A DNA stretch of 64,000 bases from Tectiglobus sp965223355 (GTDB taxonomy: Bacteria; Pseudomonadota; Alphaproteobacteria; Rhizobiales; Hyphomicrobiaceae). The position numbers and the translations under genes were made by a program. Each line of letters opens with the position of its first letter. Positions within the stretch are counted from its first letter, which is position 1. The stretch is from assembly GCA_965223355.1 (NCBI GenBank), contig CBDCWE010000003.1, positions 2,418,001 through 2,482,000 of the forward strand, read 5' to 3'. This document shows positions 18,954-27,688 of the stretch, one piece after another. The notes beneath the pieces were generated by a model. It saw only the letters and a list, made by a program, of their open reading frames with translations, did not search any database and had not been told where the DNA came from.

Positions 18954-19010
18954 TCAGTGATCAGTTATCAGCGATCAGTTATCGCTGATTTCTGATATCT
19001 GATCACTGAG
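18954..19010 (+). other. Intervening sequence in 23S helix 45
   Basis: Between CACCGAAACTGCGGATT and GTGGTAGCGGAGCGTTCC, the positions of helix 45, lies an AT-rich stem-loop. CAGTGATCAGTTATCAG on the left pairs with CTGATATCTGATCACTG on the right (one mismatch), and the internal GATCAGTTATC motif is repeated. Helix-45 insertions are best known from gammaproteobacteria such as Salmonella. Confidence 0.8.
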
Positions 19011-19174
19011 TGGTAGCGGAGCGTTCCGTAAGTCTGCGAAGGGAGATCCGTGAGGACTCCTGGAGATATCGGAAGTGCGAATGCTGACATGAGTAGCGAG
19101 AGAAGAGTGAGAAACTCTTCCGCCGAAAATCCAAGGGTTCCTGCGTAAAGCTAATCTGCGCAGGGTTAGCCGGC

Positions 19175-19207
<33 letters not shown>

Positions 19208-19535
19208 GAACCACGTTAATAGTCGTGGGCCAGTGGGTGGTGACGGATTGTGGCTGTTGTCAATCCTTATCGGATTGGGTTGGCAGCGAAGCAGTCCCTG
19301 GAAATAGCCCCCACATCAGACCGTACCCTAAACCGACACAGGTGGATTGGTAGAGCATACCTAGGCGCTTGAGAGAACTACGTTGAAGGAACTCGGCAAA
19401 TTACCTGCGTAACTTCGGGATAAGCAGGCCTTCTGATTGGGCAACCAGTCAGGAGGGGCACAGACCAGGGGGTGGCGACTGTTTAGCAAAAACACAGGGC
19501 TATGCTAAGTCCAAAGACGACGTATATGGCCTGAC

Positions 19536-19566
<31 letters not shown>

Positions 19567-19576
19567 TGTGCAAGCA

Positions 19577-19674
<98 letters not shown>

Positions 19675-19747
19675 CGATCTCCCCACTGTCTCCAACGTAG
19701 GCTCAGCGAAATTGAACTCCCCGTGAAGATGCGGGGTTCCTGCGGTC

Positions 19748-19778
<31 letters not shown>

Positions 19779-19930
19779 GCTTTGCACTGGCATTCGTATT
19801 TGCATGTGTAGGATAGGTGGTAGGCTTTGAAGCCGGGGCGCCAGCCTTGGTGGAGCCGCAAGATGAAATACCACCCTTGGGAATATGGATGTCTAACCGC
19901 GGACCGTCAGCCGGTTCCGGGACATTGCAT

Positions 19931-19966
<36 letters not shown>

Positions 19967-20083
19967 CGTAACGGAGGCGTGCGAAGGTGGGCTCAGGTTG
20001 GTCGGATATCAACCGTCGAGTGCAATGGCATAAGCCTGCCTGACTGCGAGACTGACAAGTCGAGCAGAGTCGAAAGACGGCCA

Positions 20084-20157
<74 letters not shown>

Positions 20158-20186
20158 GGTGCCCAAGAGTCCATATCGACGGCACC

Positions 20187-20243
<57 letters not shown>

Positions 20244-20272
20244 ACGGCTGTTCGCCGTTTAAAGTGGTACGT

Positions 20273-20313
<41 letters not shown>

Positions 20314-20342
20314 TGCCGTGGGTGTCGGAGACTTGAGAGGAT

Positions 20343-20374
<32 letters not shown>

Positions 20375-20587
20375 CACCTCTGGTGGACCTGTTGTCGTGC
20401 CAACGGCACAGCAGGGTAGCTATGTGCGGACGGGATAACCGCTGAAGGCATCTAAGCGGGAAACCCACCTCGAAACAAGGTCTCCCTAAACAGGGCCGTG
20501 GAAGACCACCACGTTGATAGGCCGGGTGTGGAAGCGCAGCAATGCGTGCAGCTTACCGGTACTAATAGCCCGATCGGCTTCATCGCT

Positions 20588-20909
20588 CTCATTAAGCAAT
20601 GCTGATCTAACTGCCTCACGCCGCTGTTCCGTGCGATGCGCGGGCGGCTCCGGCGCGGAGGCGGGCCAACGGGGCCCGGCGCTCGTTCGAGCGCTCAAGG
20701 GACCGTTGGTGATCGGTGTTGGAGACAATGTCAACAGACGACAATGCCAACGGACAAAGACCAGAAATTTCACTCAAACTTGGTGCTGCCCGATCGTCGG
20801 GCGACCAAGGCTGCGGGCGGCCCGCATCCTCGATGCGCCGTCGCGGTGGGTGCCCGAGCGAAAGCGAGGACTGGCACCCGTGAGCGAAATCATCTTCACT
20901 GCTTCGTCG
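20588..20909 (+). other. 23S-5S spacer
   Basis: About 320 transcribed bases with no tRNA or gene. ATCGCTCTCATT right after 23S pairs with GAGAGCGATC just before it, the likely 23S processing stem. Confidence 0.6.
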
Positions 20910-21026
20910 ACCTGGTGATTATGGCGGGGTGGCTGCACCCGATCCCATTCCGAACTCGGCCGTGAAACGCCCCAGCGCCGATGGTACTTCGTCCTAAGAC
21001 GCGGGAGAGTAGGTCGTTGCCAGGTC
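20910..21026 (+). rRNA. rrf: 5S ribosomal RNA
   Basis: About 117 bases. CACCCGATCCCATTCCGAAC and the GCGGGAGAGTAGGTCG end are universal 5S features; the terminal stem pairs GACCTGG with CCAGGTC. No tRNA-fMet follows, unlike in many relatives. Confidence 0.95.
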
Positions 21027-21151
21027 TACCAAGCAGTGCATGGGCAAGCAGCGCATGGCCCAAACCCAGATTTCGAGATCCCCTCTTTATCGAGCCCCCC
21101 TCTGAATGAGGCCAATCCCTACGACTGATGCATCCAAGACTGATGCATCCA

Positions 21152-21186
21152 AAGCCGCCCGCGTCCCAACGCTGGCGGCTTTTTTG
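21152..21186 (+). terminator. rrn operon Rho-independent terminator
   Basis: AAGCCGCCCGCG and CGCTGGCGGCTT form a 12-base stem with one mismatch and a 6-base loop, followed by TTTTTG. It lies 125 bases after 5S. A 14-base direct repeat, GACTGATGCATCCA, precedes it. Confidence 0.85.
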
Positions 21187-21748
21187 TTGCATGTGCGCGG
21201 CGACTGACCTGCCCGCCATAATCCGGGTCCACGTGAAACGTGAATCCGTTCAGTTTGTGTTCTGGCACGCAAAGAGAACGCGCCATGGTTGTCTAATCGT
21301 GGTTTCCACTGTCTGTCGTTACCTTGCCGGGAGCTGTGTTGTCTTCGCAGTCGCGTTTGGTTGCTGCGCCATGGTGGTCGCTTGAGGTCAATCTCCTTAT
21401 GTCCAGAACGCAGTCGCATGATGCGTTGCCACACTACCCACAGGATGATTGTGCCTCGCCCCGGCAGGGGTCCGATTTCAGGCGATTGGTCCTGCCTGGT
21501 TATCTGCCTATTGTTCGTCGATCCTCCTCACTTCTCAATTTGAGCCCTATTCTTTTGTTTGGCCTCACCAGAGGCCATTCTTCTGCCTCGACCCCATTCT
21601 TCCGCCTCGACGGTAGACCGGCGACGCCATCGCGCACAGTGGTGGTCAGGGCTTGCCGCTTCTTCAGCGGCAACCGAAGGCTTGGCCTTGACGGCCGCGA
21701 GCACGTTGGCATGCTCGAGAGAGACGGGACTTTGATTGTACGTGAACT
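21187..21748. other. Intergenic region between the rrn terminator and the IS cluster
   Basis: 562 bases without a supported gene. Several frames of 60-170 codons exist, but they have no domain, no ribosome-binding site and poor composition. It may hold decayed mobile DNA that I cannot identify. Confidence 0.5.
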
Positions 21749-21844
21749 TAGAGCAACCTGCCTTTATTCGGAATCGGAACGATCCCGAATAACGATTCCG
21801 AATAAAGGCAGAAAGTTGCTCGCCTCTAAAGCACGATGATCTAG
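21749..21844 (+). repeat. YTAG-AGCAACC palindromic element (family B copy 1) with a family A end
   Basis: The element starts TTAGAGCAACCTGCC, continues with CTTTATTCGG and returns through CCGAATAAAGGCAG to AAGTTGCTC. The tail CTCTAAAGCACGATGATCTAG is the end of a family A palindrome. The whole segment is the reverse complement of 33530-33624 apart from a 9-base insertion in the loop. Confidence 0.8.
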
Positions 21845-22114
21845 AGCGTGTTCAATTGAAATAGAAGCAATTCTATTTCTCAAGCGGCGCGCCGAGCCAG
21901 CAGGAGGGCGATGCAGCCCGTAGCGGCGCTACGGGCAAATCGCACGACGCACTGGGCGGCCGCCGCTTGGAAACCCGGAGGGCCGGCGGGATTTGCCCCG
22001 ATCTCTGCGCGTCCCGTCTCATCCGTAGCGCCGCTATGCATTTCACCGGTCCGCTTGATCTCGGATCAAATCCCGCTCGGTAGAATGGTTCTATTTCAAT
22101 TGAACACGCTCTAG
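21842..22114. mobile_element. MITE of 273 bp with 22-bp perfect inverted repeats and CTAG target duplication
   Basis: CTAG at 21842-21845 and 22111-22114 flank perfect 22-base terminal inverted repeats beginning AGCGTGTTCAATTGAAATAG. The interior is GC-rich and lacks an open transposase frame, so the element is non-autonomous. CTAG fits the YTAR target of IS5-type transposases. The right CTAG directly touches the stop codon of the IS110 transposase, and the left CTAG overlaps the end of another palindromic repeat. Confidence 0.85.
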
Positions 22115-23146
22115 TCATGCCGGTATACTTTCGCGTTTCCAGTCGAACGGTTCCTGGCTGATCCAGATCCTGTGAAGAACAACAGCGAGTTTTCGGGCAA
22201 GCGCGACCTTGGCCTTCTTGGGTCCGCTTCTTTTCGCCAGATGCATGGCCCAATCCTGCAGCGCGCATTTTCGTTTGACACGGGTCAGCAGAACATTGGC
22301 AGCTTCAAAAAGATAGCTACGCATCAAGCCGTCACCGCATTTCGAGATGTGACCCGTCACATCACACTCGCCAGATTGATACCGGCGCGGCGTGAGCCCG
22401 AGGTAAGCACCAACAGATCGCGATCGTCGGAACCGATGAGGGTCTTCGATCGTCGCGATGAAAGACAGAGCCGTAATGAGCCCAACACCTGGCACCGTCA
22501 TCAACCGCTGGCATACCTCAGATTGCCGGGCGATCGACGACAACCTGGCATCAAGGCTGCCAATCCGCTCTCCAATTGTTCGCCAGACATGCAATAGAGG
22601 CATGATGACATCGCCAAGATCCTGGTTATCGTCAAGCAACTCAAGACACCGCTTGTCGAACAGGTTACCCCCTGCCGGACCAACGACAACGCCGAATGTC
22701 TTGAACAATCCTCTGATCTGATTGCTGAGATCGCGGCGCATATCCACCAGACTTGCCCTGATACGAATGAGAGCTCGCACTCGATGGGTAGCATAGCTCT
22801 TAACTGAGACTTCACGATACCAACCTGTGCGGACAATCTGAGCAAGACCGTCAGCGTCATTGCTGTCGGTTTTGTTGATCTGAAGCGATAGAGCCGCATG
22901 GGCATGGCGCGCTTCAAGACAAACGACCGGAAGGTTGAGCCGCCGCAACTCTAACGTAAGCCAGGTTGACAACGGTCCGGTTTCAAGACCAATACGATGA
23001 ACCATTTCGAAACTCGAAATGGCTGATGCAATTCTTTCGGGCGTCGTTAGACTCTGTCCACGCCAAACAATCTCGCCATCTCGATCAACAACTGAAATCG
23101 CCGTTTTGGCCAGCGACACATCCAAGCCGATGTAATAGTCCATCAT
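22115..23146 (-). CDS. IS110 family transposase
   Basis: 343 residues, ATG 23146 with GGAGAG upstream. The N-terminal RuvC-like DEDD domain shows YIGLDVSLAKTA (5-16), GLETGPLS and KTDSNDADGLAQI; the C-terminal transposase_20 domain has VPGVGLITALSFIA and the GAYLGLTPRRYQSG segment with the conserved Ser. IS110 elements use this enzyme, guided by a bridge RNA from their non-coding end, and lack inverted repeats, so I cannot define the element ends. The coding frame is intact. A MITE abuts the stop codon, which may have displaced or destroyed the natural 3' end of the element. Confidence 0.92.
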   Translation of the reverse strand: MMDYYIGLDVSLAKTAISVVDRDGEIVWRGQSLTTPERIASAISSFEMVHRIGLETGPLSTWLTLELRRLNLPVVCLEARHAHAALSLQINKTDSNDADGLAQIVRTGWYREVSVKSYATHRVRALIRIRASLVDMRRDLSNQIRGLFKTFGVVVGPAGGNLFDKRCLELLDDNQDLGDVIMPLLHVWRTIGERIGSLDARLSSIARQSEVCQRLMTVPGVGLITALSFIATIEDPHRFRRSRSVGAYLGLTPRRYQSGECDVTGHISKCGDGLMRSYLFEAANVLLTRVKRKCALQDWAMHLAKRSGPKKAKVALARKLAVVLHRIWISQEPFDWKRESIPA

Positions 23147-23210
23147 TACTCTCCATCAATTCGTCTAGCCGGTTAACAGAGAGTGGCCACGATAGAGCGA
23201 TTACGCCATG

Positions 23211-24598
23211 TCCAGAGTTTTTCGCACTTTTGCATTTGGCTGAGCGGTTGTCGGCCGGTGCTCAGGCGGTGGCATTCGAGATGTGTTTGTCGTTCAAGAG
23301 TTGCATGTTGAGGTAGCGTTTCTGCGACCAGGTCGTATCTGCGATGTGGCGCAGACGGGCCGCCGCGAGATTGAGCGCCGAGTTGCCGTCGGGAAAGGCG
23401 CCAACAACCTTCGTGCGCCGCTTGATCTCGCGAAGGATTCGCTCCAGCGGATTGTTGGTTCGGATGCGCCGCCAGTGTTCCTCAGGAAACGCGTAGTAGG
23501 CCAACGTCTCATGTACCGACGCTTCCACGAGTTCGGCGGCGCGGCTCAAGCGCTGACCGCGCAGCTTGGTCATCACTTGCCGAGCCTTTTCATCAGCTGC
23601 CGCACGATCCTCACTGGCATGGATGGCCTTGAGCATTGCCGCAATCTCCCTCACCTTGGTGCTTGGCACGTGGCTAAAGACATTGCGATAGAAGTGCACC
23701 GTGCAGCGTTGCCAATGCGCATCCGGGTAGAAGTCGCCGATGCTCTCGGCGAGCCCAATGCAGGCATCCGAGATTATCAGCTGTACACCCTTGAGACCGC
23801 GCTCCTTCAAGTGTTTGAGGAAGCCGGACCAGCCGGCCTTATCCTCCTTGGCGCCCTCGCAAATGCCGAGGATCTCGCGAAAACCATCGGCGTTGACGGC
23901 AATCGCAACGAGTAGCGAGACATTGCGCACTTCACCTGCCCACGTGCGTTTAAGCACGATGCCGTCGAGGTAAACGTATGGATGGCAGCCCTCGATCGGC
24001 CGGTTCCGCCAGGTATCGATGTGCGCGTAGATCTTCTTGTTGAGGTCCGAGACCGTCGACGGTGACACGCGCGTGCCCCACAGTGCTTCGGTAATGTCCT
24101 CGACGCGGCGCACCGAAACGCCGGCCAAATACATCTCAATTAGCGCCTCTTCGACGGACGTCTCACGCCGCTTGTAGCGCTCGATGATCGCCGTCTCGAA
24201 CGTTTGCCGGCGCAGCTTCGGCACCTTGAGATTGACCTCGCCGGCCTTGGTGTGCAGCTTGCGTTCATAGTGGCCGGCGCGCTTGTCGCGGCGTTGATCA
24301 GAGCGTTCGTAGCGGCCCGCATTGCACTGCCGGTCGGCTTCGGCATCAAGCAGACTGTTCAGTGTCTCCTCAACCGTGCCGCGCACAACGCGATCGAGAT
24401 GGCCTTTGGTGCGATCGTCGTCGATCTTGATAACGTTGCCAAGCTGGTTTGGTGTCATGTTGCCAGCTTCGGGAATCGTCTTATCCTCGTTCATGGTGGT
24501 CTCCGGTTCGGTTGATGGTTGGGGTTTGCCAACCACCACCTGATCCCGTTTCGGAACCGCCTGCTAATTCTCAATTGTGCAAAAAAACCGTACGTTAT
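23211..24598 (-). mobile_element. IS256-type insertion sequence
   Basis: The ends are estimated from imperfect inverted repeats: CCAGAGTTTTTCGCACTTTTG near 23213 and, reversed, CGGTTTTTTTGCACAATTG near 24580-24598. It contains one transposase gene. A second, broken tail of a related element lies immediately beyond its upper end in the opposite orientation. Confidence 0.65.
23262..24494 (-). CDS. IS256 family (mutator type) transposase
   Basis: 410 residues from ATG 24494 with GGAG upstream; the extra N-terminal codons to 24539 lack a site. The DDE residues lie in PYVYLDGIVLKRTW, IISDACIGLAE and the C-terminal REIKRRTKVVGAFPDG region, with HWQRCTVHFYRN between, the pattern of the mutator superfamily. 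The frame is intact, so the element may be active. The sequence ends NDKHISNATA; the neighbouring remnant ends NDITNATA, showing that two diverged copies lie side by side. Confidence 0.93.
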   Translation of the reverse strand: MNEDKTIPEAGNMTPNQLGNVIKIDDDRTKGHLDRVVRGTVEETLNSLLDAEADRQCNAGRYERSDQRRDKRAGHYERKLHTKAGEVNLKVPKLRRQTFETAIIERYKRRETSVEEALIEMYLAGVSVRRVEDITEALWGTRVSPSTVSDLNKKIYAHIDTWRNRPIEGCHPYVYLDGIVLKRTWAGEVRNVSLLVAIAVNADGFREILGICEGAKEDKAGWSGFLKHLKERGLKGVQLIISDACIGLAESIGDFYPDAHWQRCTVHFYRNVFSHVPSTKVREIAAMLKAIHASEDRAAADEKARQVMTKLRGQRLSRAAELVEASVHETLAYYAFPEEHWRRIRTNNPLERILREIKRRTKVVGAFPDGNSALNLAAARLRHIADTTWSQKRYLNMQLLNDKHISNATA

Positions 24599-24604
24599 CG
24601 ATCG

Positions 24605-24830
24605 AGCGCATGCCTCTCGCGAGATCAAGCGGCGCACCAAGGTCGTCGGCGCTTTCCCAGACGGCAACTCGGCCTTGAACCTGGCGGCCGCGCGCCTGCG
24701 CCATATCGCCGGCACGCAATGGTCCACCAAACGCTATCTCAACATGCAACGACTGAAGGACAACGACATCACCAACGCCACCGCCTGAGCACTGCTCGGC
24801 AGCCGCCCAGCAAAAATCGAGAGTGCGACA
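24605..24830 (+). pseudogene. IS256-type transposase, C-terminal remnant with right end
   Basis: From about 24616 the frame reads REIKRRTKVVGAFPDGNSAL and ends DITNATA with stop at 24788. It corresponds to the last 55 or so residues of the intact IS256 transposase next door, but in opposite orientation and with many differences. The bases after the stop match the terminal repeat of that element (GAGAGTGCGACAACACTGGA). The upstream 85% of the gene is missing. Confidence 0.85.
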
Positions 24831-24879
24831 ACACTGGACGCTACCCGAAAAGCGCCACATGCGGGCGATCTCGGATTGC

Positions 24880-25255
24880 CAGGCCTTAAGCGCGTGGCCA
24901 AGTTTTCGGCAGTCCTCAAAGCCGCTTTGGCCGAGCCGGCTGCCGGCATCGATGCCGATCTGCACGTTCATCCCGAAATACCCCTGCCCGAAACACCCCT
25001 GCCCGAAACACTCCTGATTGGCCTTCTTCGACTGGCTCATCTCAGAATCACGCGCCCCGGTCGTTGTTGTTCGTCGGCGGCGAAGTTGCGATCAACGTCG
25101 CGTCCATGATCGTGCCGTCGCACAACAGCGCGCTCTTGTCTTCGATGTGTTGGCTAACCGCCTCGAACAGCGCCTTCGTCAGATCATGGCGTTCGAGCAG
25201 GCGGCGGCAATTGAGGATCCTCACCTCGTCGGAGACGCCATCGCGGCCAAGTGAC
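24880..25255 (-). pseudogene. IS5-type transposase remnant with short repeat expansion
   Basis: Reading the minus strand, LFEAVSQHIEDKSALLCDG and TIMDATLIAT (25110-25190) are typical of the IS5 DDE region. After a frameshift near 25045, SEMSQSKKANQ and FGMNVQIGIDAGSRL follow, the next part of the same fold. A CFGQG-encoding 15-base unit is tandemly repeated at about 24970-25013, pushing the two blocks apart. Both ends of the gene are lost. It is an inactive relic that truncates the acetyltransferase to its right. Confidence 0.75.
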
Positions 25256-25294
25256 CTGCCTCCGACTCTTCGGACCATTGCACAGCCTCGGCCT

Positions 25295-25678
25295 TTATGA
25301 CCAGAATGGATGACAGTGGCCAAGCTCAACACCAGCCGTTTTGGCCGGGAAGAAGCCCCAACTCCCAATCATCTTGCTGCTATGCAGAAGCTCGATCGCC
25401 CACATGCTGTAGCCAAATTCTTCTTCATTCCGCATGCAACGTTCAAGCCAGTTTCCCGTGGTCTCAAGCGACGCCTGCCGCCGGGACACATGTGCAATTG
25501 TCTCAGTATCGCCCGGGATGCTGAATACAGAAGAAACATCATCCGGCATCAGCGCACGAAGTCGAAGCCGTTCAGTCTCGCAGGGTGCGAAATTCTTTTT
25601 TACGGTCAGTGCTCCATCGCAGTCGAGCAATTCCGATGGAGTAGAAAATCGATAGACTACCGGATGAACGCGCGACAA
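25295..25678 (-). pseudogene. GNAT acetyltransferase (RimJ/RimL type), 3'-truncated
   Basis: The frame contains ETERLRLRALMPDD at the start, EFGYSMWAIELLHSSKMIG and GVELGHCHPFWS, which matches the first two thirds of RimJ/RimL-like acetyltransferases (beta strands 1-4). The acetyl-CoA binding loop Q/RxxGxG/A that should follow is missing: the sequence stops at the junction with the IS5 relic near 25290. The upstream start codon in this frame is TTG; the true start is not clear. The gene is very probably dead. Confidence 0.7.
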
Positions 25679-25722
25679 TCCGGCCTAAAAAACCACAGGC
25701 TGTCCGAACTTCTAAACGCACA

Positions 25723-26238
25723 ATGACATTGACCCTGCGACCTCTCAGACAAACCGATATTGCGCTCCTCTTTGGTTGGCTCAATAAACCTCATTTGCGC
25801 CCATTCTACATGCGGGACGCAATCTCAAGGGAGGAAGTGCGCAAGAAATTCACGCCGCGAACCAACGACAATAGCTTAGTAAAATGCGTCATAGCCTTAG
25901 AAGATGATCAACCGTTCGGATACATGCAATGGTATCAAAATCGCAGCTTTCCTGACTGTGGAGCCGCTGTCATCGGCAGAACGATGGGCGTTAGCATTGA
26001 CTACTTCATCGGAGACAATCGCTTGCTTGGCCGTGGGCTTGGTTCCAGAATGCTGAAAGCGTTGACGACGCAGACGGCTACGCAACTTCCCAGCCAAGAT
26101 CGCAGCTTTCATATCGGCCACGACAATCGCAATTTAACAGCCATTCGCTGCACGACTGGTGCGGGTTTCCTCGCCAGTGGCGAATTTCTGGAAAAGGAGA
26201 AGCCGCACACACTCTACGTGCTGGACATGTCAAAGTGA
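25723..26238 (+). CDS. GNAT family N-acetyltransferase, AAC(6')-like
   Basis: 171 residues, ATG 25723. TLRPLRQTDIALLFGWLNKPH is the usual N-terminus of the aminoglycoside 6'-acetyltransferase and siderophore acyltransferase subgroup of GNATs. SIDYFIGDNRLLGRGLGSRM (103-122) holds the acetyl-CoA loop GRGLGS, and IGHDNRNLTAIRC is the conserved motif B region. It should transfer an acetyl group from acetyl-CoA to an amine; an aminoglycoside is possible, but substrate specificity cannot be read. It starts 45 bases from the divergent broken GNAT gene and is followed by a perfect palindrome. It looks like cargo of the surrounding mobile region. Confidence 0.82.
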   Translation: MTLTLRPLRQTDIALLFGWLNKPHLRPFYMRDAISREEVRKKFTPRTNDNSLVKCVIALEDDQPFGYMQWYQNRSFPDCGAAVIGRTMGVSIDYFIGDNRLLGRGLGSRMLKALTTQTATQLPSQDRSFHIGHDNRNLTAIRCTTGAGFLASGEFLEKEKPHTLYVLDMSK

Positions 26239-26243
26239 CCTAA

Positions 26244-26281
26244 ACACTTCAGTTGAGCTGCGCGCAGCTCAACTGAAGTGT
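26244..26281. terminator. Perfect 38-bp palindrome, possible bidirectional terminator
   Basis: ACACTTCAGTTGAGCTGCG is followed with no spacer by its exact reverse complement. It lies 6 bases after the acetyltransferase stop. There is no T run, so a palindromic mobile relic or recombination site is equally possible. Confidence 0.5.
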
Positions 26282-26564
26282 CGCAAGATTGATGGGTCAA
26301 TTTTCGATCGTTGTTGATACGATATACGCGACATCAACTTCGGGGCTGCGTCCAATTTTCATGCCGTGGATTAGGGAGCCTGCCCGAACCTTATCTGGAC
26401 GGGCACCTAGCCCGGCTTTCTCACCGGTGGCATCGGCTGGTTCTCGATCGGCTTACAAGTTGAGGGCATGTTGGGCAGGCGGGATGGTTGCCGCTGGTCG
26501 AGCGGCTTGCATGTTGGTGGCAATGATCCTCGTTGTTGATGGTCGGGCGGGCGGGGCCGGTCGT

Positions 26565-27388
26565 TCAGGCGGTGGCTCTGCATAATCGGGCGTGGGCGAG
26601 AGCAAAGACATCGCCTACCGGTGCGGCCGATGCGAACGATATCTTGATCCTGCGTGCACTTACCCTGACATGGGCGCCGACTTTCAAGAGTTTGAGCCGG
26701 ATCGATCCGCACGTGGCTTTTGCCAGCCGGGTTTGGCCAAGCGCGATGCGCCTGAGCGCCGATAACAGCACATAGGCCATCGCTGCAAACCACAACCGCA
26801 GTTGGTTGGCGCGCATCGTCGAAGCGGATGTGCGATCGTCATAAAGGTCGAGCTGGCATTCCTTGATGCGGTTTTCCATGTCGCCGCGGGCGCAGTACAC
26901 GTCCTCGTAGAGGGCGCGTGCGTCGACCTCTTGCGAGCCGAGCGACGTGACGATGAAGCGCGGGTTGGTGCCGCCGTGCGTTGCCTCGGCCTTGGCGACG
27001 ACGCGGCGTGAACGCGACCAGCTTTCTCGTGTCGACCATTGAAAGTCGCTGAACCAGCGCACCGGCTGGCCGGTCTCGCGGTGGACCTCCAGAACCGCAT
27101 CGAGTTCGGGTGAGATGGCATCGACCAGGCGGGCATTTCTGGCAAGCCCGAAGACATAATCAACAGTGTTGGCCTCGCACCACGCCATTAGTTTTTCACG
27201 GGCAAAGGCACTATCGGCCCTCAGAATGATCCTGACCCCGGGCCAGGCCTCACGGATCTGAGCCGTAATGCGGGCAATCTCTTCTCGTGAGCCGGCCGAG
27301 GCATCAATGTTGGAGCGCCGCAGTTTGGCGCCCAGCAGGTGGCGACCGCAGAAGATGGTGAGCGGCAGATAGCAATAACAGTCGTAGT
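26565..27388 (-). pseudogene. IS1380 family transposase, N-terminally truncated
   Basis: About 274 residues remain. YYDCYCYLPLTIFCGRHLLG, LRRSNIDASAGS, RIILRADSAFAREKLMAWCE and the later DMENRIKECQLDLYDDRTS are strong IS1380 landmarks and include two of the catalytic acidic residues. The first 200 or so residues are gone: the frame is cut where a family A palindrome begins at 27389. The C-terminus looks complete. Not functional. Confidence 0.88.
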
Positions 27389-27448
27389 AGATCATCGTGC
27401 TTTAAGTTGGAACCGCCATTGCGGTTCCAACTTAAAGCACGATGATCT
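27389..27448. repeat. Palindromic element, family A (60 bp)
   Basis: 28-base perfect arms (AGATCATCGTGCTTTAAGTT at the outer end) with a 4-base loop CATT. It separates the IS1380 relic from an IS5-type relic, and the right flank is CTAA. The same palindrome recurs at 33487-33549. Confidence 0.85.
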
Positions 27449-27684
27449 AAGCACCGCGGTATCGCCGGAGTCGCCGCCGACTTCATCCTAAACCTGATCG
27501 CCTACAACTTGATGCGCATTCCGAAACGGCTCGCATCATGATGCGAATGTTGCGTTGATGCCATCTTGCGCTTGCGTTAGACGCCCCAGCAGCGCAGGCC
27601 CACCGATGCAGCAGCCCACAACCGACCAACCGAAACCGTTGTGCTAGACAAACAGCACCGCCACGTTAGTTTTTCAAGAGACTG
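27449..27684 (+). mobile_element. IS5-type element, right-end remnant
   Basis: 27452-27541 encodes HRGIAGVAADFILNLIAYNL and MRIPKRLAS then stop, the C-terminus of a transposase closely related to the intact one at 57910-59007. The right inverted repeat GTTTTTCAAGAGACTG ends at 27684 and is followed by TTAG, a YTAR target. Everything upstream of the last 29 codons is missing. The insertion removed the 5' end of the adjoining resolvase gene. Confidence 0.85.
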
Positions 27685-27688
27685 TTAG

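Noticed and set aside
21027..21151. tRNA-fMet after 5S
   Set aside because: Looked for CGCGGGGTGGAGCAG and an anticodon arm; nothing similar is there.
21324..21839. Plus-strand frame of 171 codons after the rrn operon
   Set aside because: Runs into a palindromic element, low-quality composition and no domain; not a gene.
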